Below, in pieces: positions 28,003-35,922 of a DNA stretch of 64,000 nucleotides. The position numbers were made by a program, and so were the translations under genes. The DNA is taken from NCBI GenBank assembly GCA_024275315.1, contig JAJRZK010000049.1:1-64000 (forward strand), in the 5' to 3' direction. A model generated the notes under the pieces. The model saw only the letters and a list, made by a program, of their open reading frames with translations. It did no database searches and was not told where the DNA came from. This stretch comes from Nitrospirota bacterium (GTDB taxonomy: Bacteria; Nitrospinota_A; UBA7883). Each line of letters opens with the position of its first letter. The stretch's first letter is position 1.

Positions 28003-28344
28003 CTAGAAACGTTCGGCCAGTCTCGCCGCTTTGCCCTTGAGGTTGCGCAGGTAGTAAAGTTTCGCCCTGCGAACCACACCAGACCGGACCACCTGGACCT
28101 TTTCCACCCTGGGTGAGTGGAGCGGGAAAATGCGCTCCACCCCTATGCCGGATGAAATCTTGCGCACCGTGAAGGTTTCACGAACGCCGCCGTGTTTGCG
28201 GGCGATAACCACACCTTCAACGACCTGGATACGCTCTTTCTTGCCCTCGACCACGCGCATGTGCACCTTGACGGTGTCCCCAATCTCGAGTTTCGGAACG
28301 TCTTTTTTCAGATACTGGCTTTCGACAAATTCTAACGGTGTCAT
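28003..28344 (-). CDS. rplS: Ribosomal protein bL19
   Basis: 113 residues of the 50S subunit protein at the 30S-50S interface. Conserved stretches are [20 protein letters not shown], FEGxVI-like [33 protein letters not shown] and [19 protein letters not shown]. Last gene of the ffh-rplS operon; its start overlaps the stop of the methyltransferase gene by four bases. Confidence 0.97.
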   Translation of the reverse strand: MTPLEFVESQYLKKDVPKLEIGDTVKVHMRVVEGKKERIQVVEGVVIARKHGGVRETFTVRKISSGIGVERIFPLHSPRVEKVQVVRSGVVRRAKLYYLRNLKGKAARLAERF

Positions 28345-28913
28345 CTCTTTTTCTCCAAATCACCCCGTCCAAGCAACCGGTCCATTATTATGGCCGCCGC
28401 ACACCTGACGGGCAGGTGATTGTAGTTGTCAATTCCTTTAACCGGCTCGATCCGGATGTCCGCTTTTTCCACCACAGAAGCGTCAAGCCCGTGCGCCGTA
28501 CCGAACAGGATAACCGATTTTTCAGCCTGTTCAAGACTGGCCCTTCCTTCGGCGAACGATACGGATGAGTCCGCATCCCTGGCGCTGGTGACCGCTACGG
28601 TGACCCTATCCGAGTCGAGCGAAAGATTATCCATCATATCGTCAATAGTGTCAACCACTTTTACCAGCGTCAAGGCCTCCTTCCTGTCCGGGTTGTATTC
28701 GCCGCCAAAACCCTGGGTCCAGTGTTTCATGACCCGTTCCACCAGCCTCTGTTGCGGTTTTAGCGGGGTGACGACATATAACGTCGCCGCCCCGTACGTC
28801 CTGCACAGGCGGGCGATGTCGTGGACATCGATGGTGGTGACGGAACTGGTCACTACCTCGTTGTATTTGTTGACCACCGGGTGGTGTATCAACCCTATGG
28901 ACACGCTACCCAT
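28341..28913 (-). CDS. SPOUT-family RNA methyltransferase (TrmD-linked)
   Basis: 190 residues. Opens with [20 protein letters not shown], followed by [20 protein letters not shown] and [19 protein letters not shown]. The C-terminal half has [15 protein letters not shown] and the late [20 protein letters not shown], typical of a trefoil-knot SAM-binding fold. This small family is known from the same position between trmD and rplS in several Gram-negative phyla; its RNA target is not known to me. Overlaps trmD by eight bases and rplS by four, so translation is coupled. Confidence 0.85.
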   Translation of the reverse strand: MGSVSIGLIHHPVVNKYNEVVTSSVTTIDVHDIARLCRTYGAATLYVVTPLKPQQRLVERVMKHWTQGFGGEYNPDRKEALTLVKVVDTIDDMMDNLSLDSDRVTVAVTSARDADSSVSFAEGRASLEQAEKSVILFGTAHGLDASVVEKADIRIEPVKGIDNYNHLPVRCAAAIIMDRLLGRGDLEKKR

Positions 28914-29655
28914 TCGCCCGGATATCCTCTTTGTCCATGGTTTGCTTCAGTTTCTGTTTCTCTTCGTCGGTCAGACCGGCTTTTTCCAGCAGGTCGGGGC
29001 GGCGCCTGGCTGTTCGCAATATGGACTGGTCACGCCGCCATCGCTCTATCTTAGCGTGGTCTCCCGACAGGAGAACCTCCGGCGTCTTCAATTCCTTGTA
29101 ATCGGCTGGCCGGGTGTATTGCGGATATTCGAGCAGGTAACCGCTGTGCGATTCCTCGACTGTCGACTGGATGTCACCCACCACTCCCGGGACGAGCCGT
29201 GCGACCGTGTCCACCAGAGCCATGGCCGGTATTTCTCCGCCTGTCAGGACATAGTCGCCGATGGATATTTCCATATCGCAATAATTGCTCCGAACCCGCT
29301 CGTCCACTCCTTCATACCTGCCGCACAATATTATCAATCCCGGCAATGACGAAAGCGTCTTGGCCATACCATGGGTCAACGGCTCTCCCTGTGGTGTCAT
29401 GAGGGCGACCACAGAGCCTTCAAACCGGCCGCGTAGATCGTCCACCGCTTCGGCTATCGGCCCTACCTTCATCACCATCCCCGGCCCGCCGCCAAAAGGG
29501 TAGTCGTCTGTGACATGGTGCTTGTCCCTGGCCCATTGGCGAAGGTTGTGGAGGGAGATTTCAATCTTGCCATCGTCCACGGCGCGCTTGATGATCGACG
29601 AGCTGAACGGGCCGTTGAACATCTCGGGAAATATGGTTACTATGTCGAACCGCAT
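28906..29655 (-). CDS. trmD: tRNA (guanine-37-N1)-methyltransferase
   Basis: Adds the m1G37 methyl group next to the anticodon, preventing frameshifts. 249 residues. Signatures are [43 protein letters not shown] and the knotted SAM site [15 protein letters not shown], then [11 protein letters not shown] in the C-terminal domain. Typical size. Lies 11 bases after rimM. Confidence 0.97.
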   Translation of the reverse strand: MRFDIVTIFPEMFNGPFSSSIIKRAVDDGKIEISLHNLRQWARDKHHVTDDYPFGGGPGMVMKVGPIAEAVDDLRGRFEGSVVALMTPQGEPLTHGMAKTLSSLPGLIILCGRYEGVDERVRSNYCDMEISIGDYVLTGGEIPAMALVDTVARLVPGVVGDIQSTVEESHSGYLLEYPQYTRPADYKELKTPEVLLSGDHAKIERWRRDQSILRTARRRPDLLEKAGLTDEEKQKLKQTMDKEDIRANG

Positions 29656-29666
29656 GCCTTGTCGCC

Positions 29667-30239
29667 CTAGTCCGCTTCATCCATGGGTTTGATGACGATT
29701 TTACGTGCGCAAAGATTCACGCTTATCAGGGTTTCCGGCACACACGGTATCATCAGCTCTTCACCGCCGGGCCTTGTGATGACCCATACGTCCTTTTCGC
29801 CTGCGCTGAAAAAATCGGCGAGAACCCCCAGTTCCCTCCCGTCGGGGTCAAAAACTGGCGCTCCCACTATTTCCTCGTAATAATAGCGGCCATCCGGAAG
29901 GTCAGGCATCTTTTCTCTCGGGACCATTATCGTGTGGCGGGCGTAGTCCCGGGCGCGCTCGGGAGTGTCCACGCCGGAAAACTTCACGATCGACATTTTC
30001 CCGCCGGGCCGTACATTTTCAAGGGTAAGCGTGATCCGGTCCGAGCCGTCTCCGGGCGCCAGGGCCACCTCTGTGCCAACGAAATCCCGCAGGATATTCT
30101 CCCCGAAAAAGGGGGCGCATTTCGCTTCGCCATGGACACCGTGGGAACCTGTGATCCGGCCGATGGCTATTTGGAGCCTGTCCCGAACCGTTGGCGGCTC
30201 GATTTTGACACCCGGTTTTTTTTTATCCCGCGCAGGCAT
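29667..30239 (-). CDS. rimM: 16S rRNA processing protein RimM
   Basis: 190 residues. Assembly factor for the 30S head that binds ribosomal protein S19. Shows the N-terminal [20 protein letters not shown] and the PRC-barrel region around [20 protein letters not shown], ending [20 protein letters not shown]. About 20 extra basic residues precede the usual start. Placed between khpA and trmD as in many bacteria. Confidence 0.94.
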   Translation of the reverse strand: MPARDKKKPGVKIEPPTVRDRLQIAIGRITGSHGVHGEAKCAPFFGENILRDFVGTEVALAPGDGSDRITLTLENVRPGGKMSIVKFSGVDTPERARDYARHTIMVPREKMPDLPDGRYYYEEIVGAPVFDPDGRELGVLADFFSAGEKDVWVITRPGGEELMIPCVPETLISVNLCARKIVIKPMDEAD

Positions 30240-30257
30240 GCGACCCAGGGGGCGGTG

Positions 30258-30488
30258 TCAGTCCAGAATTTCAAGAACGGCCCGTTTGCGCTGTTTAGTG
30301 GCGGCGGCGGACAGGATGGTCCGCATCGCAGAGGCTGTTCGGCCCCGCCGGCCAATGACCTTGCCCAGGTCATCCGCCGCCACCCGCAACTCCAGGGTGG
30401 TTACCTTGTCGCCTTTCATCTCTTCGATGCTTACATGTTCCGGCTGGTCTACCAGCTCGAGCACCATATGTTCCAGCAGCGGTTTCAT
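30258..30488 (-). CDS. khpA: KH-domain RNA-binding protein (KhpA/YlqC)
   Basis: 76 residues, a single type II KH domain. The RNA-binding GxxG loop is VIGRRGRTA, preceded by [10 protein letters not shown]. KhpA-like proteins bind many RNAs and help in cell division or ribosome assembly. It lies between rpsP and rimM, its standard position. Start at 30488 follows GGAGG. Confidence 0.93.
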   Translation of the reverse strand: MKPLLEHMVLELVDQPEHVSIEEMKGDKVTTLELRVAADDLGKVIGRRGRTASAMRTILSAAATKQRKRAVLEILD

Positions 30489-30556
30489 ACGCGGCCTCCA
30501 TGCTGTTGTGGAATTCGCGCGGATAACAATTTACCCGCGATATTTTCTCCGGAATT

Positions 30557-30808
30557 TCAGGTCCCGGCGGTCGTCTTCAGCTTGTTGAGCAGGCTTCGCA
30601 CTGTGTCCGAAACCTGGGCTCCCTGCTTGACCCAGTGGTCCACCCGGTCTTTCTTGATGGTCACCTGGTCTTTTTCCTTGTGCGGGTTGTATTGCCCGAT
30701 TGTCTCAATAAACTTGCCGTCACGGCTGTTTTTGGAGTCGGTGGCGACTATTCTGTAGATCGGGTTTTTCTTTGCGCCTCTGCGCGTAAGTCTCAAAACG
30801 ACGGGCAC
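30557..30808 (-). CDS. rpsP: Ribosomal protein bS16
   Basis: 83 residues. Opens VVLRLTRRGAKKNPIYRIVA and keeps DGKFIETIGQYNPH and WVKQGAQVSDTVRSLL. 30S subunit component. Placed 43 bases after ffh in the operon. AGGAGGAGC precedes the start. Confidence 0.97.
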   Translation of the reverse strand: MPVVLRLTRRGAKKNPIYRIVATDSKNSRDGKFIETIGQYNPHKEKDQVTIKKDRVDHWVKQGAQVSDTVRSLLNKLKTTAGT

Positions 30809-30851
30809 GTAGCTCCTCCTTTAAAAAGAAATAAAAAACAAGTTGAATCCA

Positions 30852-32186
30852 TTATCCCATTCCAAGCTGGTCAAGGAGGGACGATTCTTTCCCTTTTTTC
30901 ATTTTACCCATTTTTTTCATCATTTTTTTCGATTTCAGGAAGTTTTTCAAAAGGCGGTTTACTTCCATGGTCTCCGTTCCGCTTCCCTCCGCTATTCTTC
31001 TTTTCCTCGAGCTGTTGATAATCCCCGGTGTGGAGCGTTCTTTTGGCGTCATGGAACATATGATAGCCTCGGTGCGGGTGAGCTCGTAGGGGTCCATTTC
31101 CACACCCTTCAAGGCGCTCCCCATGCCGGGTATCATTTTTACCAGTTGATCCAGAGGGCCCATTTTTTTGATCATGCGCATCTGCTCCAGAAAATCGTTC
31201 AGATCGAACGAGGCCGAAAACATCTTGCGAGCCTGGGATTCGGCCTTTTTCTGGTCTATATTTTCCTGCGCCTTCTCCACGAGGCTGAGCACGTCGCCCA
31301 TCCCCAGGATACGCCCCGCGATCCGCTCCGGATGAAACACCTCGAGCTGGTTTATCTTCTCACCGACACCCATGAATTTAATGGGAGCGCCGGTCACCTG
31401 TTTTATGGATAGCGCCGCTCCGCCGCGGGTGTCACCATCGAGCTTCGTGAGAACCACGCCGGTCATACCGATCCGTTCGTTAAACTCCCTGGCGGCTGTC
31501 ACGGCGTCCTGACCTGTCATGGAGTCGGCCACGAACAGAATCTCCGTCGGGTTGACTGTCTGCCTGATCCGGGCCAGCTCGTCCATCATGTTGTCGTCGA
31601 TATGCAGTCTTCCGGCAGTGTCCACCACCAGCACGTTGCAACCGGTCTGTTTCAGCGCGTCGAGCGCCTGGCGGCATATGTCTATCGGGTCCATATCCAC
31701 GGTGGAGTCGAACACCGGCACATCGAGCTGTTGTCCCAGAACCTTGAGCTGTTCGAGCGCGGCGGGCCTGTATATGTCCACCGAGACGAGCATGGGGCGA
31801 TAACCCTGGCTTGAAAGGTTTCTGGCGAGCTTGGCCGTGGTGGTGGTCTTGCCCGAACCCTGAAGGCCGGTCATCAGGATCACCGTCGGCCCACGTTCGG
31901 CGAAGTTGATCTTTTCGGTTTGGCCGCCCAACGTTTTCACGAGCTCGTCATGGACGATCTTGACAACCTGATGGCCGGGATTGACTCCCCGCATGGTCTC
32001 GACGCCGACGGCTTGCTGTTTCACGTCGGCGATGAATTTTTTGACGACGCCGACGTTCACGTCCGCCTCGAGAAGCGCCATGCGCACTTCACGCATCGAT
32101 TCGGAGATGTTCTCCTCGGTGAGCTTGTGCAACCCCTGGATGCGTTTGACGATTCCTTCAAACCTGTCGGACAGATTGTCGAGCAA
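30852..32186 (-). CDS. ffh: Signal recognition particle protein Ffh
   Basis: SRP GTPase that, with 4.5S RNA, brings inner-membrane and exported proteins to FtsY. N domain, then the G domain with P-loop LMTGLQGSGKTTTTAKLA, VDTAGRLHID and TKLDGDTRGGAALS, then the Met-rich M domain (RMIKKMGPLDQLVKMIPGMG; MKKMGKMKKGKE). I prefer TTG 32186: it gives the family start (M)LDNLSDRFEGIVKRI and has GGAG upstream with normal spacing. The longer GTG 32210 start adds eight odd residues and has no ribosome site. First gene of the operon. No 4.5S RNA gene was seen in the window. Confidence 0.93.
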   Translation of the reverse strand: MLDNLSDRFEGIVKRIQGLHKLTEENISESMREVRMALLEADVNVGVVKKFIADVKQQAVGVETMRGVNPGHQVVKIVHDELVKTLGGQTEKINFAERGPTVILMTGLQGSGKTTTTAKLARNLSSQGYRPMLVSVDIYRPAALEQLKVLGQQLDVPVFDSTVDMDPIDICRQALDALKQTGCNVLVVDTAGRLHIDDNMMDELARIRQTVNPTEILFVADSMTGQDAVTAAREFNERIGMTGVVLTKLDGDTRGGAALSIKQVTGAPIKFMGVGEKINQLEVFHPERIAGRILGMGDVLSLVEKAQENIDQKKAESQARKMFSASFDLNDFLEQMRMIKKMGPLDQLVKMIPGMGSALKGVEMDPYELTRTEAIICSMTPKERSTPGIINSSRKRRIAEGSGTETMEVNRLLKNFLKSKKMMKKMGKMKKGKESSLLDQLGMG

Positions 32187-32218
32187 TATCCACTCCAATT
32201 TAAAAGCCACGGGCCAAT

Positions 32219-32284
32219 CATATGCCCTTCGGCGTCATATGCCTTTGGCATTATATGCCTTCGGCATTATGTGCCTTCGGCGTC
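32219..32284. repeat. Four tandem 16-17-base mini-hairpin units upstream of ffh
   Basis: Units read CATATGCCCTTCGGCGT, CATATGCCTTTGGCATT, ATATGCCTTCGGCATT and ATGTGCCTTCGGCGTC. Each contains a small inverted repeat (ATGCC-TTC-GGCAT or a variant), so the array could form a row of short hairpins. It lies directly before the ffh start, in the space where the operon's promoter or leader should be. Confidence 0.8.
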
Positions 32285-32417
32285 GCTTCAAGTTTGTTTC
32301 AACCTTGCAATATAACAATGTATGTGGAATATGTCCAAGTGATAATCGCTTTCGTCGCGAAAAGTGGAAAATAAACCTATCAAGAGGTTCCCTGAAGCAA
32401 CAGGCGCCTGAACGGGC

Positions 32418-33590
32418 TTATCGCGCGACCGGGTTCAGGCTGAGAACATGTTTTTGCGTTCCGGTGGCTGTTTCCTGGGAAAAACTCGCGGCGGCCCAGA
32501 ACATGATGTTGGCCCCGTCGGCCGATTGGCATTCGGCGGCGGAAACCACCCCATCGCCGTTGAGGTCGTATGTGGCGGCGTCGCATTGCGGGGTGTCCGC
32601 GATAGGGTCGAACCAGCTCCCCCCCCGTTCTGTCGTGTGAAACAGCCCCATACAGTGGCCCATTTCATGGGCCATGGTGTCTCCTTGCAGGCTGATATCC
32701 TGGGGTGTCAGGGTCGACAGTCCGCCAAAGACATTAATCACGACGCCGGAATGAGAGGTCCCCCTGATGATCTGTGTGCATGGTATGCCTCCGGCTATGC
32801 CGAGGATGCCGCCTGTCCCGATGCTTTTTACCAGGAAGAAGTTGACGTAATCGTTGCCCGCCTCGGACGCTCTGCGGAGAAGCTCGTCCATATCGTCCGA
32901 TTGTCCGTTCTGGTTGGTGTCGATGTCGGGGTCTATATGCGTAAGCCGGGCGGCGCTGTCGTCGTTGAGCTCGATTATCCTGGTGTCTCCGGCAGACAGG
33001 CCGAACCGTCCCAGCATGTAATAGTACCTGTCCAGGATAGCCGCCAGGGTCGGGTCGCCCGCTCCCTGGTAATCATGAATTGAAACGAGAAAGATGTTGG
33101 AGTTTATCGTCGACCCTTGCGACGATTTTACCGATGTGTATATGGACACGTCCCTGGCCCGTCCATCCACGCTGTAATAGTGAGTGACGTAAAACGTGTA
33201 GGTCCCCGGGGTGAGGGTGTATGAGCCGGTGTGGGGCATTGTGAACTCTATCGAGCTTTGGCCGAATCCCTGCGTCAGGTTGAACCCGATGGTGTCGGAC
33301 GCTGGATATTCGTTTATCAGCCGGACGCCGTTGGGATCGGTAATGTTGGATATGTCCATGTCCGACGCGGACACTCCATCGGCGGATATGGTTATGGAGA
33401 CCGAGCCATTGGGAACGTCCAGGGTGTATGGTCCCGCGGTGGCGCCGGGCGACATGGAAAGCTCGGCGACCTTTGTCACGTCCAGGTCGGAGGTGGAGGA
33501 GGAGCCGCCACCTCCTTTGTTGCATCCGGCGAAAAGAGCCGCCGATACGGTCATCAGGGTGAAGGCAATAACCGCCATGTACGTTCTCAT
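32418..33590 (-). CDS. Metzincin-like zinc metallopeptidase lipoprotein
   Basis: 390 residues. Signal peptide with lipobox LFAGC (Cys near 23), then a Gly/Ser linker and a beta-rich domain (about 40-150) holding a pre-peptidase-like region. The catalytic motif is AHEMGHCMGLFHTTE near 310, matching HExxHxxGxxH with all three zinc His and the Glu. NIMFW near 366 could be the Met-turn. Two Asp/Asn-rich loops, DIDTNQNGQSDDMDE and DLNGDGVVSAAE, look like calcium-binding EF-hand-like loops. It is probably an outer-membrane or surface protease, similar in outline to M43/M12-like peptidases. Transcribed alone. Confidence 0.8.
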   Translation of the reverse strand: MRTYMAVIAFTLMTVSAALFAGCNKGGGGSSSTSDLDVTKVAELSMSPGATAGPYTLDVPNGSVSITISADGVSASDMDISNITDPNGVRLINEYPASDTIGFNLTQGFGQSSIEFTMPHTGSYTLTPGTYTFYVTHYYSVDGRARDVSIYTSVKSSQGSTINSNIFLVSIHDYQGAGDPTLAAILDRYYYMLGRFGLSAGDTRIIELNDDSAARLTHIDPDIDTNQNGQSDDMDELLRRASEAGNDYVNFFLVKSIGTGGILGIAGGIPCTQIIRGTSHSGVVINVFGGLSTLTPQDISLQGDTMAHEMGHCMGLFHTTERGGSWFDPIADTPQCDAATYDLNGDGVVSAAECQSADGANIMFWAAASFSQETATGTQKHVLSLNPVAR

Positions 33591-34068
33591 CTATAGCCGG
33601 GCTTTCCATCCTGAAAATTCATATTTAAATTCGGGTCCCGGCAATTCTTACACTTTATGGCCCATGGTTCAACCCGTAAGCGGTTTTGGGCGCGGCGTAC
33701 AAGGAAAAAGCTTTCCAAACCGATTGATTTTGCAGTCGTTCACGCCCCGGTCCGCGCCAGATAGCCATAAAAAAAACGCGGATTCGCAAACAGGTGGGTC
33801 TGGCGGTGGCGCCCAAGGTGGATACCGTTGATTTCGCCCCTTTTTTCCATAGAATCATATTGAAATAATAAAGAAATAATATTTTGACAAAATTCGAAAC
33901 GATATATAGAATACACCTAACTCTTCGTCCATTGCTGGGAATGCGCTGAAGCTGAAGCAACTTGTGTGAAACGGGTTTCGTTCATTGTTCTCTCGGTTGG
34001 GCCGTTACTGTTCAAGCGTCAGTTCGGAGTGAAGAGAAGCGATAATTTTTTGTGAGGAAAGTTGAGAA
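33591..34068. other. Spacer between divergent genes; holds the RRM-gene promoter and leader
   Basis: About 480 bases. The left part, near 33600-33840, has no clear gene. It contains the start region of the metallopeptidase gene on the minus strand. The right part is strikingly AT-rich (33850-33920) and contains the promoter described separately, followed by an untranslated leader of about 150 bases. Confidence 0.6.
33884..33912 (+). promoter_or_regulatory. Strong sigma-70-type promoter of the RRM protein gene
   Basis: TTGACA (33884-33889, perfect) and TAGAAT (33907-33912, 5/6) are separated by the ideal 17 bases. AT-rich upstream sequence could serve as an UP element. Transcription would begin near 33919, giving a leader of about 150 bases before the RRM gene's ATG at 34069. 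Confidence 0.75.
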
Positions 34069-34335
34069 ATGAATATTTTTGTCGGTAACCTGCCCTTCAG
34101 CGTATCAGAAGAGGAAATTCGTGAACTGTTTGAGCAGCATGGTACGATACAATCATTCAAACTGATTACGGATCGTGAAACAGGCAGGCCCCGCGGGTTC
34201 GGCTTTATTGAGATGGAGAATGACGAGGCGGACGCCGCAATCAAGGCCCTCAACGGGACGGATTTCGGAGGTCGCGTTTTGAAAGTCAACCAGGCGCAAC
34301 CTCGCGGCGCCAGGTCCCAAAGACGCTCCTGGTAG
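34069..34335 (+). CDS. RRM-type RNA-binding protein
   Basis: 88 residues, one RNA recognition motif plus a short Arg-rich tail (QPRGARSQRRSW). The RNP2 motif is MNIFVGNLPF and RNP1 is RPRGFGFIEM, with the aromatic residues that stack on RNA in place. Such proteins are common in cyanobacteria and several other phyla, where many are cold-induced. The strong promoter and long leader fit a post-transcriptionally controlled gene. Start preceded by GAGGAAAG. Confidence 0.93.
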   Translation: MNIFVGNLPFSVSEEEIRELFEQHGTIQSFKLITDRETGRPRGFGFIEMENDEADAAIKALNGTDFGGRVLKVNQAQPRGARSQRRSW

Positions 34336-34373
34336 TAATACAAAGACCGTAGTGACTGGCAGGCTGGCAGGGG

Positions 34374-34637
34374 TTAAACCTGCCAGCCAAGGTCACGCAC
34401 CTGTTCCAGCTTATTTTCCCGTCTGCTTTTTTTTATCCTGGCTTCCAGCGACAACGCTTTTCCTTTTTCCATCGGTTGGCTTTGCGCCACCAGCTTTACC
34501 GGAGCGCGCGATTTTGTGTATCGGGCTCCTTTCCCGCAGTTATGCTCCTTCAGCCTGCGGTCCATATCCGTGGTGACGCCGCAATAATAGCTGTTGTCAC
34601 TGCATTGAACCAGGTAAACCCGCCAACGTCTTTGCAT
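34374..34637 (-). CDS. GIY-YIG nuclease-domain protein (YhbQ-like)
   Basis: 87 residues, a stand-alone GIY-YIG domain. The namesake motif is divergent (RVYLVQCSDNSYYCGVTTD), with the usual RLKEHNCGKGARYTKSRAPV and the catalytic Glu region LEARIKKSRRENK. Small proteins of this kind may act in DNA repair or structure-specific cleavage, but their function is mostly unknown. Convergent with the RRM gene. Confidence 0.88.
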   Translation of the reverse strand: MQRRWRVYLVQCSDNSYYCGVTTDMDRRLKEHNCGKGARYTKSRAPVKLVAQSQPMEKGKALSLEARIKKSRRENKLEQVRDLGWQV

Positions 34638-34815
34638 ATGTTTACTCTATCGTGAACAGCGGCCGGTTTCCATAGTTGTCCTGATGAGCGGGATCCGCCG
34701 GGCAGGTCTGCGCAACCTGGCAGGTTTTGCATAACTGGGTTATGTCACCAATCCGCGTGGTTTATCGGGTGCGCACAACTTCCAAAACGTGGAGGCTACA
34801 CGGGGAGGGCCAGGT
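34638..34815. other. Short intergenic, nothing recognised
   Basis: 178 bases between two minus-strand genes. No convincing ORF, promoter or hairpin. Confidence 0.4.
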
Positions 34816-35133
34816 TCATTCGATACCGAAAGTATCTGTCCACAGCTTCACGCCATCAACGTCAAACCCCACGATGAACCCGAACAAGCCCGGGGTCTTT
34901 GTCACTTTTACAGCCAATCCACCCTTGAGGATGGTGCATTTCTTTGTCTTGAAATAAACGCTCATGTCTTCGGAGTTCCCCGATTCTCTGAAATATATGA
35001 TGTCATAAAGCCATTGCTCCTTGAAGCAGGCGATATGTCCTTTGACGGTCCTTTTGTCGTTTGCGAGGCACACATCGGCAAAAGCCACTATACACAGAGA
35101 CAACGCCAAAGTAGCTACAGTGGTCTTCTTCAA
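34816..35133 (-). CDS. Small exported protein, unknown function
   Basis: 105 residues. Clear signal peptide (KKTTVATLALSLCIVAFADV, cleavage probably after CLA near residue 24). The mature part is about 80 residues with two Cys (HIACFKEQ and TKKCTILKGG) that could form a disulfide, and alternating beta-like stretches (YFKTKKCTILKGGLAVKVTK, FIVGFDVDGVKLW). I do not recognise a family. No genomic context indicates its job. Confidence 0.7.
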   Translation of the reverse strand: MKKTTVATLALSLCIVAFADVCLANDKRTVKGHIACFKEQWLYDIIYFRESGNSEDMSVYFKTKKCTILKGGLAVKVTKTPGLFGFIVGFDVDGVKLWTDTFGIE

Positions 35134-35301
35134 CTTAGTTTTCCAGGTTATTTATTTGACAAGAGGGAAACACGCCGCAATCGCCCGAGCGGCGACGGTA
35201 CGCTAATAATAGCCGATTGCAATCAGGATTTGAAGAAAAAAGGCCGACAGATCGCTGGAAATAAAAGACGCGCAAACCGCCTGTCAACGTGGCCCGGCGC
35301 T

Positions 35302-35616
35302 TTATCGAGCCACGCTGAACAACACGGAATCGGCAATGCTGGAGGAGCTGGGTTGATATGTCCCCCGGGCCACTTCCGCTTTTATCTGGGCCACTCTCAA
35401 CGCTCGCGAAATGGCGGGCTCGATTTCCGATACGATCCGGAAAGCCTTGATGGCCGTCTTGCTTCTCTCGGAAATCTTGGCGCTGATGGAAGAATTCTTG
35501 TCTGCATATTGGTTATTTTCGGCGCGGCCGGTTACGCTTCGGCCGCTATCGCCGGACTTTTGGTCCGGTTGGCGGATTTTCCCGGGCGTGACACCTGAAA
35601 TGTTTTCTATAATCAT
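35302..35616 (-). CDS. flgM: FlgM-like anti-sigma-28 factor
   Basis: 104 residues. The C-terminal FlgM domain is visible: SRALRVAQIKAEVARGTYQP followed by SSSSIADSVLFS, matching the family's KVAxIKxxIxxGxYxxxxxxIAxxLL pattern. The N-terminal part is Ser/Asn/Lys-rich and probably disordered, as in other FlgM proteins. FlgM holds sigma-28 (FliA) inactive until exported through the flagellar hook. The start at 35616 has AAGGAG at 35625-35630. A sigma-28-like promoter lies just upstream. No other flagellar gene is in the window. Confidence 0.8.
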   Translation of the reverse strand: MIIENISGVTPGKIRQPDQKSGDSGRSVTGRAENNQYADKNSSISAKISERSKTAIKAFRIVSEIEPAISRALRVAQIKAEVARGTYQPSSSSIADSVLFSVAR

Positions 35617-35641
35617 TTTTCTATCTCCTTGCTCAACTTCT

Positions 35642-35668
35642 ATATCGGAACATTACAGATAAGGTTTA
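35642..35668 (-). promoter_or_regulatory. Sigma-28 (FliA)-like promoter of flgM
   Basis: On the minus strand TAAA (35665-35668), exactly 15 bases, then TCCGATAT (35642-35649). The FliA consensus is TAAA-N15-GCCGATAA, so the match is 4/4 plus 6/8 with perfect spacing. Transcription would begin near 35635, just ahead of the flgM ribosome-binding site. Confidence 0.6.
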
Positions 35669-35714
35669 GAGTTTTGTTCCCGGAAATTGCAGGAAAATTC
35701 ACCAGCGTTCAAAA

Positions 35715-35754
35715 CGAAAAAAAACCAGGCCGTCATGGGAGATTAACGGCCTGG
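35715..35754 (-). terminator. Intrinsic terminator on minus strand, without an obvious gene
   Basis: Perfect 9-bp stem CCAGGCCGT/ACGGCCTGG (35725-35733 with 35746-35754), 12-base loop, and on the minus strand a run of eight U after it (35717-35724). On the plus strand no U-run follows, so it works leftwards. No minus-strand gene lies to its right. It may end a small RNA, or insulate flgM from upstream transcription. Confidence 0.75.
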
Positions 35755-35922
35755 CATTACGAGTTTGATTACTTATCGACATGCGCCAAAAAAACTGGAG
35801 AGTTTTTTTAACCGGCCGATTGACTGGTGTAAAAATGCAGGTGTGGGGTTTTACGCGCAGATGTTATCATTTACAGGCTGAATTATAATATTGATAACGA
35901 TAAACAGCAGACAGACGGGTAT
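35755..35922. other. Spacer before the signalling gene run
   Basis: 168 bases between the orphan terminator and the FHA-kinase gene. On the minus strand a perfect TATAAT occurs at 35882-35887 within an AT-rich stretch, without a good -35. On the plus strand no strong promoter stands out, though one for the kinase operon should lie here. Confidence 0.4.
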
